From: Enteractinococcus helveticum
GTDB lineage: Bacteria > Actinomycetota > Actinomycetes > Actinomycetales > Micrococcaceae
Assembly: GCF_020742345.1 (NCBI RefSeq)
Contig: NZ_DYXC01000042.1
Coordinates: 1-18,216 of the forward strand
Direction: 5' to 3'
Length of the DNA stretch: 18,216 nt
The notes below the pieces were generated by a model. The model was not told where the DNA came from. It ran no database searches and was given only the letters and a program-made list of their open reading frames with translations. Positions 1 to 6,292 of the stretch are shown in pieces. Each line of letters opens with the position of its first letter. Within the stretch, counting starts at the first letter, position 1. The position numbers were made by a program, and so were the translations under genes.

Positions 1-274
1 CTTCTCTTTTAGACAGGGTAGATGTGTGGTGGTGAGCCGATCACCGATTGAAGTGCGTAGCCAACAGCCTGTGATGCCGCCGTCGTCTCGAAACACTCGC
101 CCGGGACCAAATGGCTATAGATCGCCCCGGTTCACACGGGAGTATTTCTAGTCCGTGCAGGCCGTTGGTCGAGTCTCCGAGAGGGGTGGCTGGCCAGGCG
201 GTCTTTGCCAGTGGCAGTTATTTTATTGAGTGCATTTTCGGTTTCGCAAGGGGTTTCATTGGTTTATTCCGAGA

Positions 275-460
275 CTAAATCATATGCAGATGTGCGGACA
301 GGGTTGGTATTGGCGGATCCATGACCTTGATTTCGTCCGGGCTGACGCCTTTCAGAACGTTAGTCCAAACCAGAACGCCATCCCAAGACTTAACATGAAT
401 ACCACTGTTGCGCCGGCGAGCATAGCCCAGCCAGTGCTCAGTGGACAAGAAGCTTGTGGA
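275..460 (-). pseudogene. Possible unrecognised gene fragment
   Basis: About 60 codons on the minus strand have a natural-looking composition (STEHWLGYARRR, then WDGVLVWTNVLKGVSPDEIKV) and end at a TAG at 275-277. An in-frame TGA at 461-463 precedes the stretch and no start codon with a ribosome site is visible. I do not recognise the family. It may be the remains of a mobile-element or phage gene, or chance. Confidence 0.2.
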
Positions 461-477
461 TCAAAAGTTATCCACAA
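454..477. repeat. Perfect 8-bp inverted repeat containing a DnaA-box-like 9-mer
   Basis: TTGTGGAT at 454-461 and its exact reverse complement ATCCACAA at 470-477 flank an 8-base spacer. The right arm completes TTATCCACA (468-476), which matches the classical DnaA box. The left arm gives a one-mismatch box on the other strand. A second short dyad, ACAAG-AAG-CTTGT at 445-457, overlaps it. No further DnaA-box cluster or dnaA/dnaN gene is present, so an origin is not supported. A protein-binding site or a small hairpin is equally possible. Confidence 0.4.
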
Positions 478-602
478 ACTCAAGGTGCGCGATCTCGAGG
501 TGCAGACATTGGTACTGTGACTATAAACGGGAGGCAAGGTATCGATGAGTATTAAGGCCAATGGCGTCAATAACTCGAAGTGCAGTCAGGGAATAAGGCC
601 TT

Positions 603-651
603 CCCTTGTCGTTGACAAGGGTTGTAGCTGCATATACTTGTCAGCGACAAG
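603..651 (+). promoter_or_regulatory. Promoter overlapped by two identical-core palindromic operators
   Basis: A sigma70-like pair is visible: TTGACA at 612-617 and TATACT at 633-638, separated by 15 bases, which is a little short. Two palindromes sit on it. CCCTTGTC-GTT-GACAAGGG at 603-621 covers the -35, and CTTGTC-AGC-GACAAG at 637-651 covers the end of the -10 and the expected start site. Their shared CTTGTC cores are 32 bp apart, about three helical turns. This is the layout of a repressed promoter. It would drive the HicA-like remnant (681) and the HTH gene (966). That the HTH protein binds here is inference. Confidence 0.55.
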
Positions 652-680
652 AGGCAAGCCTGGTATCGGGGCGAACGCCA

Positions 681-881
681 ATGGATAAGCAACTCAAAGC
701 ACTCTTCCGAGAACGTTTAGATCGGGGATGGTTGGTCAAAGAATCTCGAAAAGGGTGGATGGCAATTCCACCGGATGAATCAAAACCAATAGTTGCAATC
801 CACGGCACAGCTTGAGGCGCACGTTCATGGGAAAACATGCTGGCCCAACTCAAACGATCAGGCTTCGTTGTCAGGCAATGA
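681..881 (+). pseudogene. HicA-like toxin gene interrupted by in-frame TGA
   Basis: From ATG 681 the frame encodes MDKQLKALFRERLDRGW and then a KGWMAIPPDESKPI segment, stops at TGA 813-815, and continues in the same frame with SWENMLAQLKRSGFVV to TGA 879-881. Read through, the 66-codon pattern matches my memory of small actinobacterial HicA-family proteins: an N-terminal helix, a K-G-x-W strand with PPD, a GT turn, then a second helix ending in LxRxGF. The His usually found after KG in HicA toxins is absent. An intact start lies about 36 nt after the expected transcription start. It is most likely a dead toxin-like gene. A sequencing error or real readthrough would be the alternatives. The HTH gene follows 84 bases later, as expected for a paired operon. 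Confidence 0.5.
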
Positions 882-965
882 AGCGACTCGAGTAGTTTTT
901 GTGCGGTGCAGCGTTTGAAGGCAGGCTTTACCTACATAACCTGGTACACGAAAGAAGCGTAGATC

Positions 966-1463
966 ATGGAAATTTGGTACATCAGCGTTGGCTTTAGGAC
1001 TAGTTGTCCGTTTTCGGAAGACCTCGCCTTTGACATGAGCCAGCGGCTCGAAGATTATGCTGCCGTCATGAGCATGGCGCGTGACAGGAAATCTGGATCA
1101 GTAGCGCTCACTATTGATGCGAAAGAATGGAGCACAGCGCTCGATCTCGCGCACACTGCGGTAATTGAGGTGCTTGAAGCGGCGGAGGTTGAAGCTACCC
1201 TTACTTCGGTAGGTGCCCAGAATCAGGACGAGTTTCATGCTGAGCTCAACGAACCTGTCTATCCGCAAGTGGTTGGGTTCGCTGAAGTCGCAAGAATCGC
1301 GGGTGTATCTCGGCAGCGTGCTCGGCAGCTGGCTGAGAAAGAAAGTTTCCCGCACCCTGTTATCAAAACGAGTCAAGGTCCTCTTTACAATGTCCATGCT
1401 GTACACCGCTGGTTAGAAGCGAGAGTTTCCCAGAACCCTTCTGCTCGGGTCGCTACAGCGTAG
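966..1463 (+). CDS. HTH DNA-binding protein, partner of HicA-like gene
   Basis: This is a 165-residue soluble protein. Residues about 1-100 form an alpha/beta domain (DYAAVMSMARDRKSGSVALTI) that I recall in a family of actinobacterial proteins located beside HicA-like genes. Residues about 103-137 are a MerR/AlpA-style helix-turn-helix: VGFAEVARIAGVSRQRARQLA, followed by FPHPV and a short wing-like strand (GPLYNVHAVHRWLE). It probably binds DNA and may act as antitoxin or autorepressor for the upstream operon, whose promoter carries paired palindromes. ATG 966 is preceded by a weak purine stretch (GAAAGAAG). An N-terminal residue or two could differ. Its biological role is unknown. Confidence 0.7.
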   Translation: MEIWYISVGFRTSCPFSEDLAFDMSQRLEDYAAVMSMARDRKSGSVALTIDAKEWSTALDLAHTAVIEVLEAAEVEATLTSVGAQNQDEFHAELNEPVYPQVVGFAEVARIAGVSRQRARQLAEKESFPHPVIKTSQGPLYNVHAVHRWLEARVSQNPSARVATA

Positions 1464-1599
1464 CTAGAGTCTATATGTCGGCAAACTGTCCGAGCCTCGC
1501 TACAATTTAGTGAACTTTTCACGTGGGTGGTTCCTGGAGACGAGCGGTGTGAAATTATCGAGGAGTACGAGCTTCGACCTGTATTTGTCGGGCCTTGAT

Positions 1600-2952
1600 T
1601 TATAGCAGACTCCACTGGCCGATTTCGAGTTCGCTGCCGTCAACCACATCGAACGGTGATTCCATTGGCTGCATGTGCTCATGAAATTCGAACGCAGCGT
1701 CAAGCCACGACCCATTAACCATGACCTCGACTTGCTGGGCAGAGTCGTCGTGATGCGCGCCGCGTTCCCCGCGCCAGTATACGATTGCCTGGGCGGATTG
1801 GCCTGGACCGATGGTGATGGTCTCATAGGTTTCCTGTCCATCTTCGAAGAGTTCGTACTCGCGCACGTTTACTTCGAGATCTTGACCAGCCTGCATGATC
1901 CGCAACTCTGGCATTCCTTGGAGTTGGCAGGCGCCTGCGTCGTCGTTGGTCACTATGATCCCTGCGGCGCGAGCTCCGGTGGCTGCATCCCAACCGCCTA
2001 TGGTGACATCCAAGGCCGACGCATCGCACGCCGGTGCGGCTTGGGTTGGGTCAAGGGTTGGTTCAGATGTCGCAGGCGGAGTACTGGGACTCTGGGCAGG
2101 AGCGTTCGAAGGTGTTTCAGAACCGGGTGCTGGATGGTGCTCTGAACCAGATTGCTTGATGTCACCGGGCAGATATCGTGGCCATGCTGCCCAGATTGCG
2201 GTTAAGGCGATCAGGACGATTGATGTGATGGTGGCAGTGCGCTGGAGCTTTGATGCGGGTCTGTTGTGGGCGTCGTCGTTATGTGCAGTCGGTTCTAAGT
2301 CCAGGGTTCTTGTTATTGTCACAGTGCCCAGGAATAGTGCGATCGGGTGCGTTACTGGCAGCATCAGCAAGACGAATCCGTTATCGGCTGCGGGGGTATC
2401 GACGATGAACAGGAACGTGATCATGACGACGCTTAAGGTAACGGCAAATGCAATGAGCTGGATTGCTAGTGCCGAGCCCCAGGCTTCTTGGTCTTGGCCG
2501 GTTTGTCTGCGGATCCACCACCACAGCGTGAGCTGCACCGCGGCGGCCGATGCGAAGAAGAGTAGCGTCATGCTTGGCCCTGTTATGAAGGCGGACCACT
2601 TTATGAAGGCCCACCAGGGGAGCCACATGGTGATGACGATGCCGATGGCTAAAGCGCCCACCCACAACAGGCGGGCCCGACCGTGTGAGCGACCTGTGAA
2701 CCGTGACCATTGGGGCGGCCGGCCTGCGATAAGTGCGAATATGCCGAGGAGCCCGACAACGAGCGCCGAACCTGCGAGCCACCGGTAGAGACTGTTCAGG
2801 CTGTGGACGGCGAGATGGTGAGTGGGATCAATTTCCCAGGGCGACGAGAGACCTTGGGATTGAAGTGCCACGGATCCCAGGACGATGAGCGCGGCCAGGA
2901 TTAGGGTCGAACTGATGACACCGCACAGTTGACGTTGTGTGGTGCGGCCCAT
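1600..2952 (-). CDS. Seven-helix membrane protein with C-terminal DUF4232 domain
   Basis: The protein has 450 residues from ATG 2952. An upstream GTG at 3030 is in frame but adds 26 residues of non-membrane character, so I prefer 2952. Hydrophobic segments lie at about 9-30, 56-77, 96-117, 122-147, 160-184, 193-213 and 239-257. A Pro/Ser/Thr-rich linker (about 262-307) then leads to a DUF4232 domain (about 309-450). That domain is recognisable from CDASALDVTIGGWDAATGARA, a GxCxLQGMPEL-type core (ACQLQGMPEL) and a late IGPGQSAQAIVYWR strand. Seven helices with the N-terminus inside would place DUF4232 outside the cell, like the more usual lipoprotein or single-helix DUF4232 proteins. Function is unknown. 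It converges on the HTH gene with about 136 bases between. Confidence 0.75.
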   Translation of the reverse strand: MGRTTQRQLCGVISSTLILAALIVLGSVALQSQGLSSPWEIDPTHHLAVHSLNSLYRWLAGSALVVGLLGIFALIAGRPPQWSRFTGRSHGRARLLWVGALAIGIVITMWLPWWAFIKWSAFITGPSMTLLFFASAAAVQLTLWWWIRRQTGQDQEAWGSALAIQLIAFAVTLSVVMITFLFIVDTPAADNGFVLLMLPVTHPIALFLGTVTITRTLDLEPTAHNDDAHNRPASKLQRTATITSIVLIALTAIWAAWPRYLPGDIKQSGSEHHPAPGSETPSNAPAQSPSTPPATSEPTLDPTQAAPACDASALDVTIGGWDAATGARAAGIIVTNDDAGACQLQGMPELRIMQAGQDLEVNVREYELFEDGQETYETITIGPGQSAQAIVYWRGERGAHHDDSAQQVEVMVNGSWLDAAFEFHEHMQPMESPFDVVDGSELEIGQWSLL

Positions 2953-3015
2953 GTCATCTCGCTGTTCGGGTCGTGAGTATGAGGTGTGACTCCAGCATAG
3001 GCCACGATCGTTACC

Positions 3016-3291
3016 ATGAATAAGATGCACTCATGGATGAAATTAGGAACTTCATTTTTGATCTTCGACCATGAAAACCATGTCGCTGTCAGCCAGTTGG
3101 ACTGTGGCAATAATCTCGAACTGGCTACAGAAGAATACTCGCGCCTAGAACGGAAATATTCGGATCATGACGCTATCGATGTAGTTCTCCTAGGTTCAGA
3201 TGCCTTGGCGACCATTCAGCAGACGCATGCTGATTATTTTGAGGGTAATTCACGCAGACTTATGGGCGAAGCCCTATCACTTTTTGGGTAG
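3016..3291 (+). CDS. Small ORF resembling C-terminal tail of RelA/SpoT-domain proteins
   Basis: A 91-residue frame contains FLIFDHE, a YSRLERKYS helix, then DVVLLGSDALATIQQTHADYF. From memory this follows the tail of actinobacterial RelA/SpoT-domain proteins, where a strand, a YxxLE helix, a DxVLVxADS strand and a YPNYF end occur. The catalytic synthetase domain is absent and there is no upstream room for it in frame. No good ribosome site is visible, and several Met codons (3016, 3025, 3037) could start it. It may be a 3' remnant rather than a functional gene. It is divergent from, and its start overlaps the leader of, the DUF4232 gene. Confidence 0.4.
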   Translation: MNKMHSWMKLGTSFLIFDHENHVAVSQLDCGNNLELATEEYSRLERKYSDHDAIDVVLLGSDALATIQQTHADYFEGNSRRLMGEALSLFG

Positions 3292-3545
3292 ATAAACGAT
3301 AAGCGTGAGTCTTATATATGACCCTGTGGGCCTTGAAAATAGAACCCCGTTATTGCATGCACAAATGACACTCATCAGAATATGGCAGGGTTTTGCGCAC
3401 GTCTGGTTGCCTGGTGAAGCCAGCGTTGTAGGGTGTCAGCGAACTAAGACAAAGTACCGATATCAAGAGTGTAGTGTGGGTGGTTCACCGGAAATATCTG
3501 ATGGATCGCCCACAGCCGCGTCTTGAATGATCGTCCTAGCTGCGC

Positions 3546-4736
3546 TTAGGAAGTGAGTTGCAGCGGAACAGCGGCTAATGTTGCGAGCGCTCGCCGTGCT
3601 TTCATGTGTGGGCCGGGGGCGTTGATCGTCTCAACGGCAACGACTTCGCCGTCCCTGAGTCGTTCGACCACGAGCTTTCCTTTGCTTTCGTCTTGTTCGA
3701 TGATTCTGGCTTCGTCATCAGGTCCTGCGAGTCCGGCAATTTGTAGTCGTCGTTGGCCTTGGGTGCTCCAGAACCATGGGACCGCTTGATAATGATGCCT
3801 TGCTGAGCCGGTGATCACTGTAGCGACATACCGGCCGTGGTCCGTGGCGTTCTGTACTGATTCAACTCGCATCTGTGCGCCCGCATACACGCTGGGGAAC
3901 ACCGAGCAGTCGCCGATGGCAAAGACTGCAGGATCGCTGGTGCGCAGCTGCTGATCAACGATGATGCCACCAGCGGTTTCCAGACCACTGTGGGCTGCTA
4001 GTTCGTCACGAGCTATGGCCCCGACCGATACGACAATCCGGTTTGCGGCTATGGTCGATCCGTCGCTGAGTGCAACGCTGGTGACATGGCCATTCTTACC
4101 TAGGATTCGCTCAATGGTGACTCCACAGCGAATGTCTATGTCAAGCGAGGCGTGGTAGTCAGCTAATGCGTTAGCTGCAGGGCGGCTGAGCACTCGTCCT
4201 AGGATTTGGGGCGCAGCTTCTAAGACGGTTACCGAACCGTGGTGCACAGCTTCGATCGCGACTTCAAGATTCAAAAATCCGCCCCCGATAAAGACGGTCG
4301 GGCCGCCTTGGGTGAAGCTTGCTCGTAAAGCATCGGCGTCTTTGGGGGTGCGCACTGCGTGGATGCCGTCTAGGTCGTTGCCTGGAATGTCCAGCTGGCG
4401 AGGCTTAGAACCGGTGGCGAAGATCAGCCATTCATATCCCAGTGTGGAACCGTCTGATAGGTGCACGTGTTTGGTCGCACGATCTAGGTTGACCACCTCG
4501 GTCTGAAAATGTGGGGTGATCTGGTGTTCTGTCAGTGCCTGTACTGAGGTCAGAGTCAGTTCTTCGGCGGTCTCGGTGCCTGCCAAATAGCCCTTGGACA
4601 GTGGCGGGCGTTGGTAGGGGAGTTGGTCTTCTGCACCGATTAGATGGATCGGACCGGTCCAGCCTTGGTCTCGCAGTGACATGGCGGCGGTGAGCCCGGC
4701 TTGGCCTGCTCCAATAATAATGACGTTGTTATTCAT
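3546..4736 (-). CDS. FAD-dependent ferredoxin reductase of the P450 system
   Basis: The enzyme has 396 residues and belongs to the putidaredoxin/rhodocoxin/rubredoxin reductase family. It would pass electrons from NAD(P)H through FAD to the adjacent ferredoxin. An N-terminal FAD-binding motif is seen at residues 9-14 (GAGQAG). QRPPLSKGYL follows at about 42-51. The NAD-binding loop is GGGFLNLE at 151-158 and the second FAD motif is FAIGDC at about 272-277. The C-terminal domain has the family's VPWFWSTQG signature. I chose ATG 4736 because GAGQAG then sits at the normal distance and because it lies one base after the ferredoxin stop, which suggests translational coupling. A longer in-frame start at 4787 would run into the ferredoxin gene. 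One oddity is Asn156, which occupies the position of the third Gly of GxGxxG. Confidence 0.9.
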   Translation of the reverse strand: MNNNVIIIGAGQAGLTAAMSLRDQGWTGPIHLIGAEDQLPYQRPPLSKGYLAGTETAEELTLTSVQALTEHQITPHFQTEVVNLDRATKHVHLSDGSTLGYEWLIFATGSKPRQLDIPGNDLDGIHAVRTPKDADALRASFTQGGPTVFIGGGFLNLEVAIEAVHHGSVTVLEAAPQILGRVLSRPAANALADYHASLDIDIRCGVTIERILGKNGHVTSVALSDGSTIAANRIVVSVGAIARDELAAHSGLETAGGIIVDQQLRTSDPAVFAIGDCSVFPSVYAGAQMRVESVQNATDHGRYVATVITGSARHHYQAVPWFWSTQGQRRLQIAGLAGPDDEARIIEQDESKGKLVVERLRDGEVVAVETINAPGPHMKARRALATLAAVPLQLTS

Positions 4737-4737
4737 G

Positions 4738-5058
4738 TTAGATCTGGCTTTCTGGGAGTCGTACGCGAATTTGTTTGAAGTGCGCACCAGCTGAAATCTG
4801 GCAGCCGAGTCGACTGTTGGGAAGTTGTTCGTCTGCGGTGCATTCCAGCATTTCAGCTTCGTCTTCGCTAATTTCTGGTAATTGTCCGTCGACGTGTTCG
4901 ACGTAGATATGACAGGTAGCGCACATGGCCTGACCGCCGCATTCGCCTACGATCCCATCCACGCCGTTGAGGATGGCAGCGCGCATGATGCTCTGGTTCT
5001 CTTGGGCCTCAATGACCTGTTCTGTTGCGTCGGGATGAATGTAGAAAATCTTTGACAT
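4738..5058 (-). CDS. Putidaredoxin-like [2Fe-2S] ferredoxin
   Basis: This 106-residue protein is of the adrenodoxin/putidaredoxin type, the usual length for the family. Cys40, Cys46, Cys49 and Cys86 fit the C-x5-C-x2-C-xn-C cluster-ligand pattern (ECGGQAMCATC, then RLGCQ). Cys73 is an additional cysteine. An acidic patch (LPEISEDEAEMLE) corresponds to the interaction helix for reductase and P450 in this family. It is the electron shuttle between the reductase encoded immediately downstream and the P450 encoded divergently. ATG 5058 has a strong GAGGAG site six bases upstream. The gene is transcribed away from the LysR gene, sharing the 122-base region between them. Confidence 0.93.
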   Translation of the reverse strand: MSKIFYIHPDATEQVIEAQENQSIMRAAILNGVDGIVGECGGQAMCATCHIYVEHVDGQLPEISEDEAEMLECTADEQLPNSRLGCQISAGAHFKQIRVRLPESQI

Positions 5059-5064
5059 GATGTG

Positions 5065-5070
5065 CTCCTC
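5065..5070 (-). promoter_or_regulatory. Ribosome binding site of the ferredoxin gene
   Basis: GAGGAG on the minus strand lies six bases before ATG 5058 and fixes the start of the ferredoxin-reductase pair. Confidence 0.8.
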
Positions 5071-5084
5071 GTGTCGATGGGCTC

Positions 5085-5126
5085 ATTGTTGGTGGTTGTC
5101 ATCGATTATGACGAACAACATACAAT
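5085..5126. promoter_or_regulatory. Imperfect dyad in ferredoxin/LysR divergent region
   Basis: The region is symmetric about position 5105. ATTGT at 5085-5089 mirrors ACAAT at 5122-5126. GTCAT at 5098-5102 mirrors ATGAC at 5108-5112. GTT-like and AAC-like triplets match in between, with one base of slippage. It sits between divergent genes, where a LysR protein usually binds to control itself and its target. A possible LysR-gene -10 (TACAAT, 5121-5126) overlaps the right arm, with TTGTCA at 5096-5101 as a candidate -35 at a long 19-base spacing. LysR binding is inference. Confidence 0.45.
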
Positions 5127-5180
5127 GGTGGAAGCGGGAAGATTCGTCTTGCTTCCCCGGCTAAATCGTGGAAGGAAACT

Positions 5181-6167
5181 ATGGATGTCTCCGACGTAAA
5201 TGCTCAGCAGCTCCTGCAGTCAGCTCCGTCAATGCGATTCACGCTGCGACAGCTCGAGTGTTTTCTCGCGGTCGCAGAACAAGGCTCAATCTCCGGGGCA
5301 GCCGCAGCGCTTCGGGCATCAGATTCGTCGGTTGCTGACGCGTTGTCAGCCATGGAACGATCCCTGGGTGCCAAGCTGTTGTATCGCCAACGCTCTCGTG
5401 GCGCTTCGCTCACCTCGGATGGGCTGACCATTCTGCCCATTGCTCGAAAAATTCTGGCGGACGGTGCTGAACTTACTGCAGCGGTAGGTAAGGATGTCAG
5501 CTCGATCGTCGGGCCTGTGCGCATCGGTTGTGTCAGTACGCTTGCCAGCATGATGCTGCCTGGACTCATCGTCGAAGTTCAAAACCGATATCCAGGAGTG
5601 CAACTCGAGTATCGGACCGGCGGCTATGATGCTTTGGCGGAAATGTTGGCAAAGGCTGAACTTGATCTCCTGTTGGCTTTTGATATTGACATCGAACCGG
5701 AACTGGCATCGATCAAACTCGCAGAAACAGAAGCCATGTTAGTTGTTGCTTACGATCATCCATTGGCTGATTGTGACGAAGTCGAGTTAGAAGAGGTTGC
5801 CGATGAGCCGATGGTATTGCTCGACATTTTGTCCAGTCGAACTCATACGCTTGAGCTGATGTCGACTCGAGGTGTGAAGCCGCGAATCAAGCACCGGACG
5901 GTGGACTATGAGTTGTGCAGGGCGCTTGTCGGCCGTGGTCTTGGGTATTCATTGCTGATGCGTAGAGCGGTCTCGCGCGATACTTGGGACGGTCGGCGAG
6001 TTGTCTACCTGCCTATCAAGCCGCGCCCGCGCACCGTTGAAGTACGCCTCGCCTGGCTCCCTGCAAGTCTGCCACCTCGAGTTGAAGCAGTCGTGGAATG
6101 TGCTCAAGAACTTGAAGTGCAGATCGGCCACGCCGTGCAGGCCAGTCGTTCTACGAAAAAACCGTGA
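5181..6167 (+). CDS. LysR-family transcriptional regulator
   Basis: The protein has 328 residues, slightly longer than typical because of an 18-residue N-terminal extension. The winged HTH runs from about 18 to 80 (MRFTLRQLECFLAVAEQGS, AAAALRASDSSVADALSAMER, GAKLLYRQ, LTSDG). The inducer-binding domain follows from about 108 (GPVRIGCVSTLASMMLPGL), with an ELDLLLAFDID segment near 175. ATG 5181 has a GGAAGGA site just upstream, while Met18 would have none, so the long form is preferred. It is flanked by the ferredoxin-reductase pair (divergent) and the P450-transporter pair (same strand). It is therefore the likely substrate-responsive regulator of the whole cluster. The inducer is unknown. 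Confidence 0.9.
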   Translation: MDVSDVNAQQLLQSAPSMRFTLRQLECFLAVAEQGSISGAAAALRASDSSVADALSAMERSLGAKLLYRQRSRGASLTSDGLTILPIARKILADGAELTAAVGKDVSSIVGPVRIGCVSTLASMMLPGLIVEVQNRYPGVQLEYRTGGYDALAEMLAKAELDLLLAFDIDIEPELASIKLAETEAMLVVAYDHPLADCDEVELEEVADEPMVLLDILSSRTHTLELMSTRGVKPRIKHRTVDYELCRALVGRGLGYSLLMRRAVSRDTWDGRRVVYLPIKPRPRTVEVRLAWLPASLPPRVEAVVECAQELEVQIGHAVQASRSTKKP

Positions 6168-6188
6168 AAGTTTCGCGGAAATAACCGC

Positions 6189-6255
6189 TTGAATCGAAGT
6201 AAGTGAACTCGACAGAATGATCTCCAATACTTGCAATGATCTACGTCACATTGCA
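6189..6255 (+). promoter_or_regulatory. P450 upstream region with TGCAAT-N12-ATTGCA dyad
   Basis: A perfect 6-bp inverted repeat, TGCAAT at 6232-6237 and ATTGCA at 6250-6255, lies 37 bases before the P450 start. A weak sigma70-like pair, TTGAAT at 6189-6194 and CAGAAT at 6213-6218 (18-base spacing), precedes it. If that promoter is used, the dyad covers the start of the transcript and looks like a repressor site. Which protein binds is unknown. The arms differ from the dyad near 5105, so it may not be the same regulator. Confidence 0.4.
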
Positions 6256-6292
6256 TGGGTAGCTGCGCTAACACGAGGAGAGACACGAGTTC

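Larger units (their letters stand above)
1..600. other. Gene-poor left end, no convincing CDS
   Basis: No open frame here looks like a real full-length gene. The one stretch with coding character is on the minus strand at about 275-460. It reads through phrases such as STEHWLGYARRR and WDGVLVWTNVLKG to a stop at 275-277, but it is entered from a stop codon and has no start. I do not recognise it. It could be a fragment of a lost gene. The region also holds several dyads around 444-477, listed separately. Plus-strand frames here, including one at 230-520, show no recognisable domain. Confidence 0.5.

Noticed and set aside
440..480. Replication origin
   Set aside because: There is only one perfect DnaA box and one near match, with no AT-rich unwinding tract or replication gene nearby.
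813..815. Selenocysteine at the in-frame TGA of the HicA-like gene
   Set aside because: HicA-like proteins are not selenoproteins and no SECIS-like hairpin directly follows the TGA. Simple decay explains it better.
1895..2788. Long plus-strand open frame of 297 codons
   Set aside because: It is antisense to the DUF4232 membrane protein gene, whose helices and domain are clear. The composition is that of a shadow frame.
3305..3526. 73-codon plus-strand frame
   Set aside because: GTG start, no ribosome site and no recognisable motif. I see nothing convincing between 3292 and 3545.
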